DNA from: Hirundichthys speculiger | Lineage: Eukaryota > Chordata > Actinopteri > Beloniformes > Exocoetidae | Direction: 5' to 3' | DNA length: 64,000 nucleotides | Assembly: GCA_018398805.1 (NCBI GenBank) | Contig: JAGFBZ010002140.1 | Coordinates: 1 to 64,000 of the forward strand | Part shown: piece by piece, positions 35,402 to 64,000 of the stretch | Numbering within the stretch: the stretch's first letter is position 1 | Layout: every line of letters starts with the position of its first letter | Position numbers and translations under genes: made by a program | Notes under the pieces: generated by a model | Databases searched by the model: none | What the model saw: only the letters and a program-made list of their open reading frames with translations | What the model was told of the DNA's origin: nothing

Positions 35402-36573
35402 ATGGACTGGATGGATGGATGGATGGATGGAGGGGTGGGTGGATGGATGGATGGATAGATGGTTGGATGATTGGATGGATGGTTGAATGGATGGATGAAT
35501 AGATGGTTGGATGAATAGATGGTTGGATGGATGGATGGATGTTGGATGGTTGCTGGATGGATGGATGGATGGCTGAGATGGATTGGATGGATGGATGGAT
35601 GGATGGATGGATTGGATGGATGGATTTGCTTGGATGGATGGTTGGATGGTTGGGCTGGATGGTTGGCTGCTGGATGGATGGCTGGCTTGATGGCTGGATG
35701 GAGGATGGATGGATGGATGGAGATGGTTGAATGGATGGCTGGATGGATGGCTGGATGGCTGTTTTTGGCTGGTGGCTGGATGGGTTGGATGGCTGGATGC
35801 TGGTTGTTTGGCTGGCTGCTGGATGGCTGGTTGGCCTGGATTGGCTTGAATGGCTGGATGGCATGGATGGGATTGGCTTTATGGTTTTGATCGCTGGTTG
35901 ATGGCTGGTTGGATGGATGGCTTGTTTGATGATGATGGATGGATTTTGAATGGATTTGGATTGGTTGAATGGATGTTGGATGGATGGATGGTTGATATTG
36001 GATGTGGATGGATTGGAATGGCTTAATGGATGGTGGATGGAATGGATTGGATGGATGGGTGGATGGATGGATGGATGGATGGATGGATTGAATGGATGGT
36101 TTGGATGGATGGATGGATTGGTTGGATGTGGCTGGCTGCCTGGATGCCTGGCTTGTTGGACTTGTGGCTGGTTGCCTGCTGGCTGGATCGATGGTTGCCT
36201 GGATTGTTGGCCCGTTGGCTGGCTGGTGGATGGTGGATTGATGGTGCTGGCTGATGGTTTCCTGGCTTGTTGGAATGGATGGATTGCTGGTTGCCTGGCT
36301 GGTTGCCTGGATTGTTTGGCTGGATGCTGGATGGTTGGCTGGGTTGCTGGTTGAATAGATGGATTGTGGGATGGCTCGGTGGTTGGCCTGGATTGTTGGA
36401 TGGCTGGATGGATGGCTGGTGGATGGATGGCCTGGATGTTGGATGGTGGTGTTGGAACGATGGATGGATGGTTGGCTGGTGAATAGATGGATGGATAGAT
36501 GGTTGAATGGATTGTTGGAACAGTGGATGGATGGATGGATGGATGGATGGATGGATGGATGGATGGATGGATC
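35402..36573 (+). repeat. Degenerate GGAT/GGCT array of about 1.17 kb
   Basis: Runs of GGAT mixed with GGCT, GGTT and TGCCT variants, most degenerate at 35750-36450 and purest at both ends (last run 36523-36573). The minus strand is open for 402 codons (36585-35377) as [14 protein letters not shown] sequence, and several + frames are open too. This is expected of a stop-poor tetranucleotide array. Confidence 0.95.
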
Positions 36574-36835
36574 AGACAAAATCACTAAACCATGGTACCA
36601 GTACCATCAGTCGAGGTTCAACATTCACTTGCTATATCCGTGCACGTATAGGAACAGAAGTGTGACATAAAATACAAATTTAATAAAAAGGCAGAATAAA
36701 CAAAGTTAAAAATTGAGCAAGTTTATGAAAGCAAGAATGAATAAATGATCAGTCTTTAAAATAAGTTTAAAATCAACTATTCTCTTTAAAAAATGGAACC
36801 CAAAAAAAAAATTTCCTTCAATTCAATTCAAATAC

Positions 36836-37570
36836 AGTTAAGTAAAACTTTAATAATCCTCAAAGGGACATGAGTCGTCGCAGTAGTTGAAGCCTCGTCA
36901 ATGAGTCATTATAGACGTTCTAGCTGTGGGCAGGAAGGACCTTCTGTAGCGTCAGTGTTACAGACCATCTGAAGAAGACTCTTGACTGAAGACACTGTTC
37001 TTCAATCACTCGGTTGTGAACAGGATGTTTCTCATTTCATGAAATATCCTCCTTTGTTCAACCGGCTCCGGATCAGTCATCGGTCCCCCGAACAGAGCCG
37101 CCCTTCTTCATCAGAGTTTCCATTTTCTTTCAGTCACTGGCTCTGATGTTGCTCCTCCAACAGATGACTTCAGATTGGACTTGTAGACGATACGCAAGGC
37201 TCCCCTGAAATCCACAATCACCTCCTTTGTCTTTAAAGATGAGATGATTGTTGCCATTGTCTCTAATCTCGACTTTCAGGGTTTTTTTTAATAATTGGTG
37301 GTCCAGGGTTTAATATTTGGGAAGCACCTCATTGTCCTGGTGGGGAAGGTGTTGATGTCGTCGGTAGTTGGCTCAGAGTTTCTTCAGCTTCCTGTGACCG
37401 CCTTGAAACAGAAGAGATAACCAAAGCGTTAATGTGAGTAAAAGGCCTTTAAACTGAAGTTTTATCTGATGTCCTCATTAGTCTAGATTTACAATCTGAG
37501 CTGTTCATTAATGTTTCAGCAGCAGCAGAAACTACTATCCTTCTGTCCAGTAGACCAGAGAATCTGCACA
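36836..37570 (-). mobile_element. Decayed non-LTR retrotransposon fragment
   Basis: Minus-strand frames, broken by stops and shifts, read ICWRSNIRASD, then SVRGTDD, PVHNRVIEEQCLQSRVFF and LPAHS. These match in order the C-terminal end of a common fish LINE ORF (usual forms CWGGNI, SVVGTELD, HPLHNTVIEQRS, SFLPTAIRLYN). The matching part is clearest at 36890-37170; the rest to 37570 is inferred from context. Confidence 0.62.
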
Positions 37571-37694
37571 CGTTCTTAAATGAACTGGGACGTCCAGGTC
37601 ATTTTTCGAAACCAACTTTGGTGTTTAATGGCGAGTATGAATAAGTGCTTTTGGAAAACTACATCCTTGGGGATGTCGTAGGTAGCAAAGCCCC

Positions 37695-38732
37695 TAGAGC
37701 TGAGCGATTTTATCGATTCTGCGATATATATCGATATTTTATTTCCCCAGAGAGTATCGATTTTTCAGTCGTGGGTATCGATATTCTAAGCTTCTTTCAA
37801 AACCCCCGTGTCCCACCTTTAAAAGCTTGCAAGCAACAATTTGCACTATATAATAAATGAAACTATTTTTCTCAACAAATCTTTTATTCATTTTGTCCAG
37901 GATTTGCAAGCTGCCTGTCAGCCATATAATGTGTAATTGATGCTTTCAGTTCAATAAATTCAAACAAAGGGTGAATTCCAATTCCTCCATTAACCCTCAA
38001 TCTCAACCGTCGCCCTTAACCCTCAATTTTTAGCCCTCAATCTTAACCCTCCAAAGTCAATGTAAGGGTTATCTTGTGACTTAGAAATGGGACACCCCTC
38101 GAGTGCAGCTACGTCTTCAGACTGAAATGTATTGGATGTATCCGTCGTTACACAACAAGGTATACAAGTAACGTGAAGTCGGCCGGGACCTCCGGTCCGG
38201 CAGCAACATCATAAAGTAAAAAAATAAATGTTACGCAACAACGATGTTAATCCATGAAAAAAATCTCAAACAAACACAATAAAATGGTTTCGTAACATTT
38301 ATGTCTTTAAGAACTACTAAGATACTTACATTTGTAGCTAGCTATTTTTGTCACCATCCTTTTCGAAAGATGTCTTGGCTAAATTACCCTATGCCTTCTG
38401 GGTAGCCCTTACTTCCAAGGGTGGTGCTAGAGAATCTCAAATTTGAGGGCGATACAGCCCTTAAAATTGTCCCTCAATCTGACGTTCTTAGAATCTGGAC
38501 AGCACTCGCACTTAGCGGGAGCGCACATTTTTGATATTGAGGGTTAAGGGAGGAATTGGAATTCACCCAAAGTCATTGGAACACTCACAAGATGTCACCA
38601 AAATCACTTTGTCCCTTTAAAATCTTTCAGAAAATGATGTAAATGTATTGTGAGATGAATATCGATATATATCGTATCGTGAGCCGAATATTGTGTATCG
38701 TATCGTGAGATTATTGTATCGCTACAGCCCTA
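37695..38732 (+). mobile_element. hAT-like MITE family D, copy 3, carrying E
   Basis: TAGAGCTGAGCGATTTTATC to GTATCGCTACAGCCCTA; flanking octamers AAAGCCCC (37687-37694) and AAAGCCCT (38733-38740) agree at 7 of 8. Without E the copy is about 435 bp, like D2. Confidence 0.9.
37969..38568. mobile_element. MITE family E, 600 bp, nested in D3
   Basis: Long TIRs: GGGTGAATTCCAATTCCTCC at the left and GGAGGAATTGGAATTCACCC at the right, continuing into TTAACCCTCAAT. The D sequence CAAACAAAGTCATT is split with AAA on both sides (37966-37968, 38569-38571), a 3-bp TSD. That fits a PIF/Harbinger-type element, but the class is only inferred. Confidence 0.82.
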
Positions 38733-38740
38733 AAAGCCCT

Positions 38741-40132
38741 CCAAAAAATTTAGTTGACCTGAAGTTAAAATAACATAACTCCTGGCGGTAGAAGGTCACG
38801 GATGACCAGTTCTTCTCACCACTCTGTAAATGAGACTCCGGAGTCTCCGGAGAGAAAACGTGTTAAGTTAAAAAAGGTAGGTAGACAGGAAGAGGTGTTT
38901 TTCTGACTTCTGCAGATACAAAAACAGGAGGAAAAAAAACGAGACACTAAAGAATTTAATGTAAACGTTTGATGTTTTCTGTCATTAATTCCGGATTAAA
39001 TGATGCGCTGTAAAACCAAATGAGGCATCAAACCCATTACAACGGCGGCCTGTTGTCTGACGTGGTTATTTTTATCGTCCGTAGTTAATACTCTACCTGT
39101 CGAGGATTACGTGTCACAGGAGAGCTTTTGTCGTTGCGGCAGCGCCCGTCTCTCTCTCTCGCTGTTGTCACTCGTGTCCATTCGTGCGCGTCCCCAGTCG
39201 ACCCCTCCGCCACCGGCCGACTGATGTAACCGGCGGCTAATTTTAGTTTATGAGGTGTGGGACCGCTGGGTGTTACCCTAGCTGCAATTTTAGACCAGCA
39301 AGCTGGGAGCATCGTCCCCCGCGGGGCTCCCATCTATCGTAATTATCTCACCGTCAGGGGTTGGACGGGGGGCTCGGACCTCGCCGGCCTCCTTCGGCTC
39401 CCGTTAGCTCCTCACGTGGGGCGCTGGCACGCCCAGGACCTCAGAGGCCCCCCGGTGGCAGGCCAGCGTGGCCTCGCAGCACCCCGGCTGCCGCGCTGCC
39501 ATTGGACGGATCCGGTCCCAGCGAGGAGGATGTTATCTAACGCGTACGTACGGGCGAGCGTGTTGATATCTAGGCTAACGTCAGACGGGAGAGTTCAACC
39601 CAATTAGTTCAGATTAGAGGTGCGGGTCGTCCTGAGCGCGGCTCATTTGCGAGCGTGTAAGATTTCTGTGAGATCTAGTTTAGTATAAATAAGTAATATC
39701 ATCTGTGTTCTGCTGACAGGACGTGTGTGTTTGTGTAGGACTCATAATTACCCGGTCTACGTGCAGGGTCACCCGTGGGCAGAGGAAAGTCGTTGCATGT
39801 TTCTTGGGTGGCGTTTCATCTATTTTATTTTTGTTTTTTGTTTTTTTATCTTGGCACCTTTTTCCTCACCTGTGTTTGTCATGTGTGTGCTGCAGCCAGC
39901 AGGTCTGTTGATGTTGTCTCTTATCTGTGGTCCCCACATCAAAAGCAGACCCCCCCCCCCCCCCCGCCTCTCCAGCCGGCCCCCCTGTCACTCACAGCTG
40001 TTTCGCTCGCCCATCTCTCCCTGCACATCACTGTTTTTGTTCCCTCTCTGCTGTTCCATCGTCTCTCTCTGTCACATTTTTCTGTTTCTCCTCACCTGTT
40101 TTCCACTTCACACAACAACTCTCTGTTTACTC

Positions 40133-40163
<31 letters not shown>

Positions 40164-40275
40164 AAAAGCCTTAATGCCTCCCTCTCCCTCAGACTCTTCT
40201 GTCCCTATTTGTCGTTACCCAACAATATCCACTGATGTCTGGGAGAAAAATGACGGATTTCTGCATAAGATGTAG
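38741..40275. other. Intergenic stretch with a GC-rich, possibly regulatory block
   Basis: 39100-39600 is GC-rich, repeat-free and about 5.5 kb before the plcb4 start exon; it may hold a conserved element or untranslated exon. 39940-40166 is pyrimidine-rich, with a C run near 39950 and an abrupt C22-A13 junction at 40132-40166. Confidence 0.35.
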
Positions 40276-40283
40276 GATTTAAA

Positions 40284-41382
40284 TAGGGGTGCATGATAAT
40301 TATCGACTATCGGGCCTATAACAGGAAATTATGACGTCATCCCGATAAGTCCGATATCATGACGAATAGCCCCGATAACATGTATTTATTCTTGTCAACA
40401 CAGCAGTGCCTCGCTCCCTCTGAGCCTTGAATGACCGGCAGTGAATGTTATGTTCAAGTGACGTCAGCATAATCAGAAAAATGATTTCTCAGTAAGAAAA
40501 ATCAACAATATCCCCTCATGCCAGTAAACAACTCGTTAACTCGGTCATAATTTTAGTAGTTGCTGACTTGAATTGATATTCGCAGTATTTTCCGACATGT
40601 TACACATAAAAAATAGAAAAAATAGAAAAGGCTAAAAGAACGACTAGCAAACGAGGGAACGTGTGAATTTACGTTACACCTTGAATGCAGCCTGGAGCAC
40701 AGCGCTGATCACAACAAACATGGCGGCGTGGAACTTTGTTAAAGTTTCAGAAGAAGATAGTTTGGTGGTTATTTGTGACGAATCCTCCGAGTGAATTCTA
40801 CGAGGAGGGAAGCACAAGCTTTAATACGTAAAACCCGATCGGCCACCTACAACATAACAATCGCTTCCATGGAGTTTTGAAATCGTGCTAACGTGAGCTA
40901 ACAGAAGCTAATGCTAACGTGCGCAAGCCAGCAGCAGTCTCCCCCCCCCTTCTCCCTCATTCCTCTCATCTAAATCTTCCATGAGATTAAAAAATAAAAA
41001 CTGCTGAACCTCATTTACTTTAATTAAAGGTATTAATTTAAATGGAACCACAAGCTAAATTCTTTAAATGTTAATCTTTTTCAGTTAGTAATTCTGATGC
41101 ATGTATTTCCATCAGTTCAAGGAGCCTTTATTTTTTATATCAGTCAGTAATTAACCTTATTTAAGTTAATGTGAGATATCAAATAGGTTTGTTTGATAGC
41201 TTTACAAAAATGTTTGAGAGGCTTGCCAGAATTTTTTCTTTGGAAAAAAAAAATATCTGTTCATTTAAAAAGTCAAAACTATTTTTGATTTTGTTCATAA
41301 AATTGATGTAATGATCTTAGGTATATGTGTGTGTTATTGGTTATCGGTATCGGTTTTAAAAAACAGTTATCGTGCATCCCTA
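40284..41382 (+). mobile_element. hAT-like element family A, copy 4
   Basis: TAGGGGTGCATGATAATTAT to GTTATCGTGCATCCCTA. Flanking octamers GATTTAAA (40276-40283) and GATTTAAG (41383-41390) agree at 7 of 8. The interior has the relic start AACATGGCGGCGTGGAAC, reading MAAWNFVKVSEEDSLVVICD, the first part of the BED-finger domain, then a stop. Confidence 0.92.
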
Positions 41383-41390
41383 GATTTAAG

Positions 41391-42269
41391 TCTCTTGTAC
41401 CCCAGTGTGGTGAAGAGAAACAGGTAAAATTCAGATATACATTTGCTCCTCAATATAAGGCACGACCATATTATGCATAATAGCGAATGTAACATCAGTA
41501 GCTCCGTTTCAGGTAAAATAGAGCTGCTTATAAAAATCAAATCACACCTCAGAGCATCTCACAACAACTTAAGACCGGCTCTTAGACGAAACATAGTATG
41601 CAGTGTTCTCAAGAGCGCTTTTCTCTCTCAGCTTTGCTTGACACACTTGAGTCTGACGTAGGGAGAGCCTATATTTGGAGGGTGTCATCAACAGTTTTAC
41701 AGTTTTCTATCAGGACCCCCCCACCCCTCCTTCCCTTCCCGAGCTGGATACTTACATGCTGGTACACGTGCAGTGTGTCACATGAATCAAGTCTGACTTG
41801 CCTTTTGTATTTGACGGGGAGTACAGTGCACACGCAGACAGTTTCAGGCCAAGCGCTAGATAAAAGTAGACTAAATGGAAAATTCCTCCCTCACATACTT
41901 TTCTGAACTGTCAGGCGCGCCGCCGTTCAGGAGCTGTCCAACGCCGATGTGATGGACCGACTGTGTGTCAGAACTTAGGATCTAGTCGTTCCAGCTCCTG
42001 CGGGTCGGTGTTGGTAGACGGCTGTGGCGCTGTCAGAAAATATCAGATATTCAGGGCTGTCTTTAAGGCTCCGGAGCTTCAGTAGAGCAACATGAGTATT
42101 TGATGCTTTCTTTGTCTATTATTGTAGTTCTTGAAAACGTTGATCTGACTCAGCTTGATACGTCACCTCCTTTAAAACATGTTGGAACATGTTCAAGTTA
42201 AAGGGCTGTATGAATAAGTTATTATTATTATGATCAAAGACATGAGCAAATTTGTTGGTTCAAAAAACA
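41391..42269. other. Intergenic stretch without recognised features
   Basis: No element or gene. The open frames at 41443-41906 have no homology that I recognise. Confidence 0.4.
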
Positions 42270-42277
42270 CGACCTAG

Positions 42278-42908
42278 TAGTGCTGGGCGATATGGAAAAA
42301 ATCATATATCACGATATGGACTATTTTATATCACGATAACGATATATATCACGATATACCATAATAAAGTATGTTTTCAGTTATTCTCTGACAAGTTTGA
42401 CAAAAATTTCATTGCTTACTTTTCAACTTTATTTTGAAAGGACATTTAGCTGAACTGTCACAAACATACATTTTAGTGCAGCAAAAACAGGTAGGTACAG
42501 AGGTACAGTAGCTTTACATTTTTTTTAAAGTGCACAACAGTTTCTGAGAGGAAAAACACATTTTTGCACTGAAGTTCAGCTATAAAAAATTAACACAAAT
42601 TATTTTTCAACTTTCTGAAATCTGTAACCTTGTAGTGCAATGTTTGCAAACCAATATAAAGTGTCTAAAGTAAACATCGGGGTTGAAGAGAACTCTGTTT
42701 AAGGCATTAACCATGAATAAAAGTGCAAACATAAAAGGCTACTTTGTAGAAGTACATATGATTCTATCAAATTTATCATTGCAGGTTATTTAATTACATA
42801 TTAGCTGTAATAATTGATAAAATTAGGTTAGAAACGATAGAAGAGAAATGGCACGATATACACTTTTATATTGTCCCCACGATATGTATCGTCATATACC
42901 CAGCACTA
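42278..42908 (+). mobile_element. hAT-like MITE family I, copy 2
   Basis: TAGTGCTGGGCGATATGG to ATATACCCAGCACTA with a perfect TSD CGACCTAG (42270-42277, 42909-42916). Aligns along nearly its whole length with copy 1. Confidence 0.93.
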
Positions 42909-43002
42909 CGACCTAGCTATGTTTGAAATAATTTAAAACTCATGAAAGTCAATGACATCCATCATTATTTATTCCATTTTGATTCAAGAGAATATTTTAC
43001 AT

Positions 43003-43760
43003 CAGCCATTCCCAAACTTCATAATACAGAGGCCCAATTTTAAATGTAAACAATCTCTTCGGCCCACTCAAACCTTTAATCATAATTGTGATCAACATTA
43101 GGGGTGTGAAAGAAAATCGATTTGACGATATATCGCGATATTCGGCTGCCCGATATAATATCAGTTTTTCAGCTCCTTATATCGATTTTTAGGAAAATTC
43201 ATTCATTCACTTAAATGTGCAAAAACACTAATAATAAACAATAAATAGGTTGTTTTGAAGCAAATAGTTTTGACTCAATTTGTCCTCTGAATGATCAATA
43301 TCATCTGATAAACATATACAGCAACTTGATTTTTCATCTCTACTTTTACTTTTGATATTAACTGGGTAGAATATCGCAATGTATCGTGATATCGTGATAA
43401 TATCGTATCATGACCCATGTATCACAATACATATCGTATTGTGAGGTACTTGCCAATACTCACCCCTAATCAACATACAAGACTAAAAGCTACATTTCAA
43501 TATTAATGTAAGGAGTCAACAAATAAGGTGACACTTGTCGTATTAAGATGACAGTAGAATAACACTCAATTAGTTTGTTTTATTATTTCTAAATATTTTT
43601 AAATCATTTAGTGAATATTTTACAGTAATTAAAAACATATTTCAAAAAATATTGAGGATTTAAAACGTATTTGTTTATTTTTGATGACCTCTCTCGACCC
43701 ACCTGCAGTACCGGTGACGGCCCACCAGGGGCGGCGCGGGCCACACTTTGGGAATCAGTG
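43003..43760. mobile_element. hAT (Charlie-like) element family J, carrying B5
   Basis: CAGCCATTCCCAAACTTC at the left and CACTTTGGGAATCAGTG at the right, with a perfect TSD TTTTACAT (42995-43002, 43761-43768). Internal motifs AGGCCCAATTTTAAATG and GGCCCACCAGGGGCGG. Without B5 it is about 380 bp. Confidence 0.9.
43099..43468 (+). mobile_element. hAT-like MITE family B, copy 5, nested in J
   Basis: TAGGGGTGTGAAAGAAAATC to AATACTCACCCCTA with a perfect TSD ATCAACAT (43091-43098, 43469-43476). Confidence 0.94.
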
Positions 43761-43768
43761 TTTTACAT

Positions 43769-44411
43769 CATTAAAATGGCGTCAAGAAAAAAAAATATGA
43801 TGCCCTTAACCTTTTTTTTTTTTTTTTTTTTAAATGCAATCAGCATTCGCCACCAACAAGTGACGTCTGTAGCTCCCAGTGAACCTTCTTCCTCTGCTAA
43901 CAGGTATTTTTGCAAATACCTGCACACTTTTCTGTTTTCCTGAGATCTAAGGAGGCCCTTTGGCAAATTTTTGAATTTTTTATTTCCAGACTTTACTGCC
44001 GATGATCAAAGATTTTGAGATCAGGGCTCATCCATGTCCAGGAACAGTCTCTTTTTAAGCTTTTTAAACTCATCCTGTCGGAGGACCAGTGATGGCGGCT
44101 GAGGCTAATGGACCCCAGCCGGTCTGGAGACTGTTCTGAGGTTTTAGAGTAGCTGCAGTACTCTTCTGTGTGAAAGCTTCATCTTTCTGCCTGTAAACAT
44201 CGAGCAGATGAGGTTTGTGGCCTTTCAGCATCCATTTCAGCAGTTCCAAGCCTGTTTTTTTTTTTTTTTTTTTTTTTTGTATTTCTCTGGGTCTTATTCA
44301 GTGGAGCCCATCGCTGTTCAGCAAGTTGAAAAATGTACGAGTTCAGCTTGAACGTCTCCGTCTCTCCTTGACTCTCGGTCCATCACCGGACATCCAGGGA
44401 GGTCAACTGCA
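43769..44411. other. Stretch upstream of the first plcb4 coding exon
   Basis: T runs near 43811 and 44253. No TATA box, CpG island or untranslated exon could be identified with confidence. Confidence 0.35.
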
Positions 44412-44636
44412 GTCTCCATCAGAACCTTCTAATAATATTTCAGCAGTCGTCTCCATCAGAACCTTCTAATAATGTTTCAGCAGTCATCTCCATCAGAACC
44501 TTCTAATAATGTTTCAACAGTCATCTCCATCAGAACCTTCTAATAATATTTCAGCAGTCGTCTCCATCAGAACCTTCTAATAATATTTCAGCAGTCGTCT
44601 CCATCAGAACCTTCTAATAATATTTCAGCAGTCGTC
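44412..44636 (+). repeat. 37-bp minisatellite, six units
   Basis: CATCAGAACCTTCTAATAAT recurs at 44417, 44454, 44491, 44528, 44565 and 44602, exactly 37 bp apart. Each is followed by TTTCAGCAGTCGTCTC or a one- to three-base variant. It ends about 350 bp before the first plcb4 coding exon. Confidence 0.95.
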
Positions 44637-44999
44637 ACGGGAAGCTGAAGCTGCCTGGAGATGTTTTATGGCCTCGTCATGTTCAGTGTTGTAAATGCAA
44701 ATTTACCAAACTGCTCGGTTACCTTTAACTTCCTTTAAAACGGCTAATGAACGTGATTATAAGGCAGTGATTTAAAAGTACCGCATGTATGTCGTGAGTA
44801 CCAACACGTTTGTTTGTCCTGTAACGTCTGAAGGGAATCATAGATGATGCATTTAACCTTTTCTGTCTAGTAATTCTGCTTTCAGGTATATTTCTGATGA
44901 GCCACTGGAAGGGTTGGAGTCCATATTTGTTGTCATTGTTGTTGGTTATATTTGTAACCTTGTCCCTCCTTTACTTGTGTTTCAGAGTTGTGAGCAGCC

Positions 45000-63944
<18,945 letters not shown>

Positions 63945-64000
63945 GTGAGCTTTGACCCCAGAGACTTTAAAAGGTCAACTGGGAAGGATGGTTCTCAGGT

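Noticed and set aside
35377..36585. 402-codon minus-strand ORF rich in Ser, Pro, Gln, His and Ile
   Set aside because: It is a direct reading of the degenerate GGAT/GGCT array, which lacks stops in several frames on both strands; no domain, splice or codon evidence.
37969..38060. Telomere-like TTAACCC repeats
   Set aside because: They are TTAACCCTCAA phrases of a MITE terminus, not the vertebrate TTAGGG/CCCTAA repeat in tandem.
39257..40275. Several overlapping + strand ORFs of 102-166 codons
   Set aside because: They arise from GC-rich and C-run pyrimidine-rich sequence in multiple frames; no domain seen.

Overview
The window looks like ray-finned (teleost) fish nuclear DNA. The evidence is a vertebrate phospholipase C beta-4 gene split by many short introns (about 70-120 bp), very many small non-autonomous hAT and Tc1/mariner-type elements, decayed non-LTR retrotransposon ends, and long GGAT-type tetranucleotide arrays. 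I saw no bacterial, organellar, rRNA, tRNA or CRISPR feature. Classes of elements are assigned from termini, target-site duplications (TSDs) and relic domains read by eye.

Layout. 1-44985 is intergenic or far-upstream DNA with no protein gene that I can support. It is a patchwork of at least ten element families that I label A-P. Families A, B, D, G, H, I, J, K, L, O and P behave as hAT elements; most have 8-bp TSDs that can be read directly. C and one element at 29286 are Tigger/pogo-like with TA targets, M is a Tc1/mariner-like palindromic MITE, and E is a MITE with a 3-bp target. Many are nested: H in G in D at 1-2081, C in B at 3142-4271, B in A at 17464-18772, E in D at 37695-38732, B in J at 43003-43760. 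Two large GGAT arrays lie at 32847-33672 and 35402-36573, and minisatellites at 33920-34045 and 44412-44636.

44986-63944 holds the 5' part of plcb4 on the + strand: 17 exons coding residues 1-553 of phosphatidylinositol-4,5-bisphosphate phosphodiesterase beta-4. They cover the PH domain, EF-hands, the whole catalytic X box with both catalytic histidines (328 and 375), and the acidic X-Y linker. The Y box, C2 domain and C-terminal coiled coil lie beyond the window. Two single extra bases, in exons 8 and 11, break the frame; they sit in short homopolymers in otherwise well-conserved exons, so assembly error is the likeliest cause.

The introns carry further elements (A, C, P, M, L), an L1-like LINE fragment that is itself interrupted, a 760-bp GGAT array in intron 9, and repeat-free stretches that may be regulatory. 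Long open frames in the GGAT arrays are low-complexity artefacts.
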